Under the pieces are notes generated by a model. It saw only the letters and a program-made list of their open reading frames with translations, had not been told where the DNA came from and searched no databases. 64,000 bases of DNA from Takifugu bimaculatus (Eukaryota > Chordata > Actinopteri > Tetraodontiformes > Tetraodontidae): the NCBI GenBank assembly GCA_004026145.2, contig CP034980.1:12441649-12505648 (forward strand). The letters are read 5' to 3'. Shown here one piece after another: positions 58,035-64,000 of this stretch. The first letter of the stretch is position 1. Each line of letters begins with the position of its first letter. A program made the position numbers and the translations under genes.

Positions 58035-61000
58035 GTAAGTACGATTCCATTTATTTGAACGTGCTACGGATAAAAACAAAACGAAAAAAAATGTTCAGTT
58101 TATCTACATCAGCAGTACGCCTGTTTTATTTTTTTTACGAGTTAATATTTCTTTCGCCGATAAACGTAAAACCTTGTCTGTGTGCCTCATGAATGTGTCC
58201 CCCGTAAATATTGTTTGGCTAACGTTATTTAGCTAACGCCATATGCACATATTTTCTACGAAAATAATGCAATTCATTTACAAATATTTATGCGTTTTAC
58301 TCTAATTAGAAAACGAAGATATCATATTTTAAATCTCAAAACGCCCTCCAAACGAATAAGGTGTCAACAATCTAATTAACTAAAGAGAACTGACTAATAC
58401 CATATCAATAAAATGTAATTCAGCCACTCCACTTTATAAACAGATTTTATTTTTAATGTCTACGCTTGTATTTATACATTAGTGTGGGTTTATTTTCATT
58501 ACGTAAGGACACGACTGCTGTATAATGTCATTTTGTTATCAATCTTATTATGAGCAAAACAGTTGAGTTAACGACACAGTTATTTATTTTTAATATCATA
58601 TTGCATACATCAAATTGCGATTATTAATACACCGAACAGAAAACACTTCCGTAATTGTGATTTTGGTCTTGGTCTCGGTCTTATGTCTGTTTTGTACAAA
58701 TGAAAGGTGTAATAACTTAATTGCATCGACATATGAAAATGCATTTAATTTTGAGTTGGGGTTAAATGATGGTGATTTTATATGTGTAAATTATACATAA
58801 TGGCTCTGCTAATTTGTGTTTTTTCATGCACCCTCAGAACACAAGATAATGAACGTGGGGCCAACAGAGCCCTGGTCAGTCAGGGAGAAGCTGTGTCTGG
58901 CCTCCTCTGTTATGAGGAGTGGTGACCAGAACTGGTGAGCAACAAACACCCTATTTCATAGTAGCTTTAAGCAAGAGTTGTCTTTATGTCATTTGTAGTA
59001 AAAGACCCTCTGGAGATAGTTTGGTGGGCTTCGCAACCGCTACCTACAATTGTTACTGGCTTTTTCTGTTTTTGCCTTCAGTAGCTGAAAAGTTCCTGGA
59101 CTAAGAGCAGACATGTTGAGATTCCTTTCCAATAGGTTTTTTCTACAGTTCTGTCGGTTTTGTAGCTTTTGCCTGAATGTGAGTAAAGAAAATAGGTCCA
59201 TAGAGTGTGGAATACATTTTCCATTACTGTCAGTAATCACATCAGTAATAAATACCAGAGAGCTCCATTAACAGTCAGTTATTCTGATTATAACATGCTC
59301 TCCTCCATGTTCGATGTAAGATTTGATCTTTCATTTTTACGCTTTTCTCTAATGTCTCCCTTGTCCATGCCACTCTTAGTCAAGTTGAGCCCTGAGAACA
59401 GGAACTCTAATTAAAAAGCTGCATCAATGCCATATTTCTTTGAAACGTCTTTAGAAATTGTGTCATGGTCCCTAAATCCTCATGGAATTCACCCTGTGAT
59501 GAGTTGCTGCTGAAATACAGAATACTAGTATTAACTGGTGAAACGGTGACAGTTTAGGTTTGCAGGTATCACTTGTCCGTTTTATGTATCACTTATAATC
59601 TATTTTAGTCTAGAATCTGCAGCACTGCTCTGTTTCCTGTGGACTGGACAATTACCCCAACTTAGGCCCCATTTTTATTATAAAACCTTCATGGGTTTAT
59701 TTGATTTTCACAATGTTCATTACTTTATTTCGATGCTTTTCTTCCAGGGTGTCCGTAAGCCGGGCTATAAAACCTTTCTCGGAATCTGGGCGTCCACCTG
59801 ATTGGTTCTCGCAAAAGGTGAAAAAAAACCTACAAACCATCATAATATTTTCTCAGGGTTTTTTTTTTTGGTTCAGTTATATGTATTGAGTCGCACTCTC
59901 AAAGACGAGGTCAGGATAACTCCTTTTGTCTGTTTCTCAGCACTGTGCCTCACAATACTCAGAGCTGCTGGAAGCCACAGAAGCTCCCAAGTCAGTATTA
60001 GAGAAGTGCCCCATAAATACGATCATATATTGTTATTTTTGTTTATATCTGAACGCGTCGACCTTCTTGTTGCAGGCGTAAACGTGGCGAGAAGGGCGAG
60101 GTTGTTGAAACCATCGAAGACGTCATAGTTCGTAGATTAACAGCTGAAAGAATTGAAGAACTGAAAAAACTATTGCGCGACACACAGGAGCAGTACAGGT
60201 ACATCCCACGCTAGTGAGGACAAGCTGAATGGTATTCTGCTCTGTGAGCTCTTTTATCTCAGACTTCTCCACTTTCCCTTGACAGAAAATTGAAGAAAGA
60301 GGTGGATCTCATCCAGACGGGTCACATGGACTCTCAACTGAAGGACCTGTGGACAGAGATCACACTGTAATATACTTCTTTTTTACACTAATTGACGCTA
60401 AATGACTGGTTTCAAATTCCAAACACCCATCAGTGTAGCGAGAACCAAACACTATTTCTAAGGCTCTTCTTGGTACTAAACAAACACACTCTTGCCACAT
60501 GCAAGCAAACACAACAAAGAATAAATTGTCCCCTTTTGAATTTCCTTCTTCTGAAGATAATAAAAGACATTTTGAAGTGATTTTTAAAGTCATGATGGAT
60601 GCTTTTTCAAATGTTTACCCCTCAGTAAGAAGAAACAGGATGAAGAAGAAGCTGAGCAAAAGAAAATAGCCACAGAAACAGCCTACCAAGGTATGGTCAG
60701 TCTGATTAAAGAGGACCGTTTTAAATTAATGTGTATTTTTCATACATAATTTCCACCTGTTAAAAGGTTATTTAGCTATAACATGAAGGAAAGAAGCTTG
60801 TCACATATGGTATTAATAGATTTTATTGTCCTTTTCTCTCTATTTTCCCTGTCTTCAACAGCTCGTCAAGCAATAAAAAACACCCCCAAGCGTCTGCCCA
60901 GCGTATCTGTCCGCTCCCCCCTTTGTCCCAGTCCCTCCACCATGGACTCTCAGCCCGACTCTTTGGTTCCCACACCACCCATGGACACAGCCAGTGCTCC

Positions 61001-63903
61001 TGCTGAGGATCCTAACACACATTCAGTCGTAAGAACACCGCAAAGGTTGAGAGAAGGCTGTCGGATAGTGTTTTGTTGAAGAACTCTTCTGTTCTTTTTG
61101 TTCCTTGACAGTCACATTGTTTCATCTGGTTATAGGAGGGTGGGGTCAGTTTTTGTTGCTCTCTCTTTACTGTCTGTCTGTCAGGTCCAGGGCGTTGGGG
61201 TGTTCCTCCCTGTGACAGAGGCTCCAGGACCAGGACCCAAAGATGGAGGCCTGGCTGCATTAGTAGACGATTCCCCACAGAAGAGGCTCTTAGCCCAGAA
61301 GGCCACACCACCGCCCTCCCCCCTCCTGTCAGAATTACTGAAAAAAAGTAACCTCATCTCAGCCAGCCCCCGCTTGGTGAGCGCTTCTTCAGCCCTGGGG
61401 ACAAAACACTCCGAGAACACATACACGAAACAGGCAGTACTGATTGCTCCCTTTTAAACCTCATAAATGTTCTGGTCCGGTAGGTGGGTGAGGGAGATAC
61501 TGCTGGAAGTCTGACTAATGGCGTACAGACGGCGACAGCCGTCGCTACCTTACCGCCCGGTCATGAAGTTATTCCAGGTGAAACTGTCTTTTCATGCACA
61601 TAAATGCTGATAGTAATACTCTAGCATTTATTCTTACTGATTTAGAATAAAGCAAACCAAAAAAATCAATTTTAAAATGATAGTAATTGAGTGACATGGC
61701 TATATTTTACAGAATATTTTATGGTGTGTTTGCAGAGGCTGACGCAGACCCTGCAGTGAACGGAGAGCTTGGAGAGGAAGCAGGGTTGGTGGAGGAGGAC
61801 CTGGTAGCTGTCTCTTACATGGGAGATGAACTGGACCTGGAGACAGTTGGAGGCATTATTGCCATCATAGAGGAGAAGGTCTGGGATATGGCGAATAGTG
61901 CGGTGTGGCTACACTCGCCGTCTCTAATTGTCCAAATACTTACGAGCCTGTAAAAATTGAAATCTGAAACTGCCAAATGGGAAATGCCAGGTTTTTTTTG
62001 TGAATCCTCTCCAGTTCAGGATGAAAGACTGCACCTCAGTCAGATCTTAATCCGTAAATGTTTTTAGTAGAATATAAAGCAACAGGGCTCAATTCAAAGT
62101 TCACGTTATTACACGTGTGTCCAAAAGTGTCTCCAGATTAGCTCCACATTAAGTAAATCCACCTGGTTCCTTGTTCAGACTGGATGTCTTTGCTTTTTAA
62201 TCATAAAAAGGCCCAATTCTCTTCTACCTTAGCGGTGGAACAGTTGAACACTCAGTCGTGGTCAGGTGGAGTGAGTGGAAGAAATCTGTGTCACATCTTC
62301 TGTTGACGGTGCTCATCTCTTCCTCGCTCCAGGTCGATGACTCTGTGGAGGCTTTGGACGCAGCTGCGGTGGAAGCTGCTCTCTCTCTCTGTGAGGAGGC
62401 GGTCTCAGAAGGACACAGCCTCCCGGGCCCCTGGGAGACTCAGGAGCTCAAGGCTTCAGATCAGGCAGCCACAGTCCAAGATTCTGTTCCCACACAGGAG
62501 CCTCCAGATATGGCCACAGTGTCCACCATCATCCCTGCTGCCATGGAAATTCAGAACCACCAAGAAGCCAAAAAAGGAGAATCGCAGAAGGGAAACTGCC
62601 AGGGGTCAGAGGTCACAGGAGCTGATGTCACAGCTTCTGTGGCTTCTGATGATGGTGCAGCAGGAATGGAGGTTGCAGAGGAGGGGGGGGCAGGGAAGGA
62701 GACCAGTGAAGCAGCGGTCAAAAGTGAGGGAGAGGAATGGAACCAGCCAGAGCCCAACCCACCCTGCCTAGGTTGGTACTTCAGGATGGAAACATACACA
62801 AATCCTGACTTTGGCCAAGTTTTCTGGTCAGAGCTTCAGGGGTTATAGAGTGCAATAACCTCTTCCTATAATTGATCGTGTTCATTTGTGTTGAGCAGTA
62901 AAACAAAGTCTGGGGCCTTTGAATTAGCCTGATTTTTATTTATTTTTTGAAAGGAATGAACAAATTCAACCCTAACAGTAGAAAAAGTGGCTCAGCTAGA
63001 TCAAGGATTGAAACAGCAGCTTGGATATTTCCCTCTTAAATGTGTTTTTCATCATCTCCCATTATTTCTGGCACTAATCTTCAGTCACTGTTGTCCACAG
63101 ACTCTGAGGACAGCTCTGTGTCTGGGAAGGAGTCTAAGGTAACGTGCTCGCGCAGGCCTCGACACACAGCTCTTACAAAAAGACAAATTAGGTCTGTATG
63201 ACTCTGATTACAGGAGGTGAAGGAGGAGGAGGTGGGGAGTGAAGGAGACCCCGAAGATGCAATGGAGAAGGAAGAGTGCGGGGAGGGAGAGGGTCCATAT
63301 TTATCTGAGGCAGAACGGGCAGCCAGCGAGAGTGAAGATGGATACGGCCCTTCCTCCCAGCGCTACACAGCGGACTCTCTGGCCAGCAGTCCAGCCTCAT
63401 CCTCTCAGCTGTAGGTCTCCACATTCTGGGCTCGATGGCACCATAAACTAGATTTTTAAAAAGATAGAAAGATATTTTTGGCCCAGGCCTCTCCACGTGC
63501 CATCTGCACCTTCACATTGCCTCTCCTCCTGCTGCAGGTCGACCTGTGGGGAGGACCAGGAGGCCGTCCAAGCCCAGAAAATCTGGAAGAAATCCATCAT
63601 GCTGGTGTGGAGGGCTGCTGCCAACCACAGGTGAACTCTCACATATGCTCATAGAATGTCTTGGCTTTGTGTTTGGTTCAGTGTTTTTCTTGCTCTAAAC
63701 TGGTTTTCTTAATTGGTTTTGACCAACCAGAAATCCTTTGATAAAAACAGTTTTAGGTTTCTTTATTTAAATGCAGTTTTAAAGAAGGTGGTGTGATCTT
63801 GTGAAGCCGTTGCTGACCCTCCTGTGTGTCTCAGGTATGCTAGCGTCTTCCTGCAGCCCGTGTCAGACGACATCGCCCCTGGTTACCACAGCATTGTGCA
63901 TCG
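58016..63903 (+). CDS. brd8: bromodomain-containing protein 8, first 16 coding exons (3' end outside window)
   Basis: Brd8 is a nuclear subunit of the NuA4/TIP60 histone acetyltransferase complex that reads acetylated histones. Coding exons: 58016-58034, 58838-58934, 59748-59817, 59941-59990, 60076-60198, 60286-60366, 60626-60690, 60862-61028, 61185-61376, 61484-61577, 61736-61878, 62333-62771, 63101-63138, 63214-63410, 63538-63630, 63835-63903. All phases agree and give 645 residues up to the edge. In order: a SANT/Myb-like N-terminus (about 7-80), a basic coiled coil (about 79-165), a Pro/Ser-rich linker, the conserved block DELDLETVGGIIAIIEEKVD, an acidic Glu-rich region (about 390-590) and the start of the first bromodomain (from about 597, WKKSIMLVWRAAANHRYASV). 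The remaining bromodomain and C-terminus lie to the right of 64000. The sequence does not show whether this is a duplicated teleost copy. Confidence 0.95.
58035..58837 (+). other. brd8: brd8 intron 1
   Basis: About 800 AT-rich bases with no recognisable element. The second intron (58935-59747) and the introns at 61879-62332 and 62772-63100 are likewise free of repeats or RNA genes that I can see. Confidence 0.7.
58838..58934 (+). CDS. brd8: brd8 exon 2, SANT-like domain start
   Basis: Encodes KHKIMNVGPTEPWSVREKLC and ASSVMRSGDQNW, nearly identical to human BRD8. Acceptor CCTCAG, donor GTGAGC; phase 1 in, phase 2 out. Confidence 0.95.
59748..59817 (+). CDS. brd8: brd8 exon 3
   Basis: Encodes VSVSRAIKPFSESGRPPDWF then SQK, a diagnostic BRD8 peptide. 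Acceptor TTCCAG, donor GTGAAA; phase 2 in, phase 0 out. Confidence 0.95.
59941..59990 (+). CDS. brd8: brd8 exon 4
   Basis: Encodes HCASQYSELLEATEAP with a split Lys codon; human has HCASQYSELLETTETPK. Donor GTCAGT is slightly weak. Confidence 0.95.
60076..60198 (+). CDS. brd8: brd8 exon 5, coiled coil
   Basis: Encodes RKRGEKGEVVETIEDVIVRR followed by LTAERIEELKKLLRDTQEQY, matching BRD8. Basic, then helical heptad-like sequence. Confidence 0.95.
60286..60366 (+). CDS. brd8: brd8 exon 6
   Basis: Encodes KLKKEVDLIQTGHMDSQLKD then LWTEIT, aligned to RLKRDAELIQAGHMDSRLDE of BRD8. Phase 2 on both sides. Confidence 0.93.
60626..60690 (+). CDS. brd8: brd8 exon 7
   Basis: Encodes KKKQDEEEAEQKKIATETAY then Q, aligned to KKKLEEEEAEVKRKATDAAYQ. 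Phase 2 in, phase 1 out. Confidence 0.93.
60862..61028 (+). CDS. brd8: brd8 exon 8
   Basis: Encodes ARQAIKNTPKRLPSVSVRSP, which fits BRD8 ARQAVKTPPRRLPTVMVRSP, then a divergent Pro/Ser-rich stretch ending NTHSV. Donor GTAAGA. Confidence 0.92.
61185..61376 (+). CDS. brd8: brd8 exon 9, Pro-rich linker
   Basis: Sixty-four in-phase codons between TGTCAG and GTGAGC. It contains PSPLLSELLKKSNLISASPR, resembling the APTLSRLLEAGPTQF motif region of BRD8. Otherwise it is poorly conserved linker. Confidence 0.85.
61484..61577 (+). CDS. brd8: brd8 exon 10, linker
   Basis: Short Thr/Ala-rich exon (VGEGDTAGSLTNGVQTATAV...) with acceptor GGTAG and donor GTGAAA; phase 0 in, 1 out. Support comes from phase continuity rather than strong similarity. 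Confidence 0.75.
61736..61878 (+). CDS. brd8: brd8 exon 11, conserved IIAIIEEK block
   Basis: Encodes EEDLVAVSYMGDELDLETVG then GIIAIIEEK, aligned to MDIAVSYTGEELDFETVGDIIAIIEDK. The donor GTCTGG is weak. Reading through it would give TGGGATATGGCG and a stop at about 61951. Confidence 0.93.
62333..62771 (+). CDS. brd8: brd8 exon 12, acidic linker
   Basis: Starts VDDSVEALDAAAVEAALSLC and SLPGPWE, matching VLDVAAVEAALSFCEE and SLPGPWEHP of BRD8. It continues with a long Glu/Ala-rich, poorly conserved region ending PNPPCL. Donor GTTGGT is weak. A G8 run near 62683 is a place where frame errors would be plausible. Confidence 0.9.
63101..63138 (+). CDS. brd8: brd8 exon 13, 38 bases
   Basis: Micro-exon encoding DSEDSSVSGKESK between CCACAG and GTAACG; it keeps phase (1 to 0). 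Similarity alone is weak; it is included because it joins the flanking exons in frame. Confidence 0.75.
63214..63410 (+). CDS. brd8: brd8 exon 14, acidic region
   Basis: Glu-rich start, then GEGPYLSEAERAASESEDGY and TADSLASSPASSSQ, aligned to GEGYLSEMDNEPPVSESDDG and LADSIPSSPASS of BRD8. Ends CAG CT before GTAGGT. If the intron were retained, the next bases give an immediate TAG. Confidence 0.92.
63538..63630 (+). CDS. brd8: brd8 exon 15, start of bromodomain 1
   Basis: Encodes CGEDQEAVQAQKIWKKSIML then VWRAAANH, the first helix (alpha-Z) of the BRD8 bromodomain. Acceptor CTGCAG, donor GTGAAC. Confidence 0.96.
63835..63903 (+). CDS. brd8: brd8 exon 16, bromodomain ZA loop
   Basis: Encodes RYASVFLQPVSDDIAPGYHS then IVHR, matching RYANVFLQPVTDDIAPGYHSIVQR. 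Donor GTAAGA at 63904. This is the last exon inside the window; bases 63904-64000 are intron. Confidence 0.96.
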
Positions 63904-64000
63904 GTAAGACACATAAATACAAACTAGCATTGAAACGAACAACATCAAGAAAAAGGATGCTAATGTGTTTGTTCTAAGGGATTCTAAAAGAGCCCTTGTG

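Noticed and set aside
1..64000. tRNA, rRNA, microRNA, CRISPR or bacterial-type operon features
   Set aside because: None seen by eye on either strand. The miR-106a/363-type cluster known near GPC3 would lie upstream of gpc3, outside this window. A covariance-model search (Infernal/Rfam) would be decisive for small RNAs.

Overview
This is vertebrate nuclear DNA, almost certainly from a ray-finned (teleost) fish. Genes are interrupted by GT-AG introns, dinucleotide and tetranucleotide microsatellites are abundant, and the decayed non-LTR retrotransposons are of L2-like and Tx1/L1-like types familiar from fish. No prokaryotic or viral gene organisation is present. The species cannot be fixed from the sequence; the compact introns suggest a modest-sized, perhaps percomorph, genome.

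Three protein-coding genes lie on the plus strand, head to tail. (1) The last five coding exons of glypican-3 (gpc3), 3404-26026, whose 5' part lies off the left edge. (2) A complete nine-exon glypican, 32838-54739, encoding 558 residues with all 14 core cysteines, a furin-type site, C-terminal Ser-Gly sites and a GPI-type tail. I call it gpc4 because it follows gpc3 in the same orientation, as in other vertebrates, although several peptides resemble GPC6. (3) The first 16 coding exons of brd8, 58016-63903, ending inside the first bromodomain at the right edge. All splice phases were followed by hand and stay open.

Layout: 1-3403 gpc3 intron with microsatellites; 3404-26026 gpc3 exons separated by introns of 0.9, 2.9, 10.0 and 8.1 kb, the first holding a roughly 33-bp polypyrimidine minisatellite; 26027 to about 27.1 kb probable gpc3 3'UTR; 27.1-32.3 kb intergenic, with a TGGA array; 32.3-32.8 kb CpG-rich gpc4 promoter/5'UTR; 32995-48386 gpc4 intron 1 with a Tx1/L1-like relic (minus) and an L2-like relic (plus); 48387-54739 remaining gpc4 exons; 54740-57170 long gpc4 3'UTR; 57171-58015 short spacer with the brd8 promoter; 58016-64000 brd8.

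The glypicans are GPI-anchored heparan-sulfate proteoglycans that tune Wnt, Hedgehog, BMP and FGF signalling at the cell surface. Brd8 is a nuclear subunit of the NuA4/TIP60 acetyltransferase complex, and its position next to them looks like simple synteny. I found no convincing undescribed system. The most interesting coding observation is an extra RRKR basic motif next to the Ser-Gly attachment sites of gpc3.
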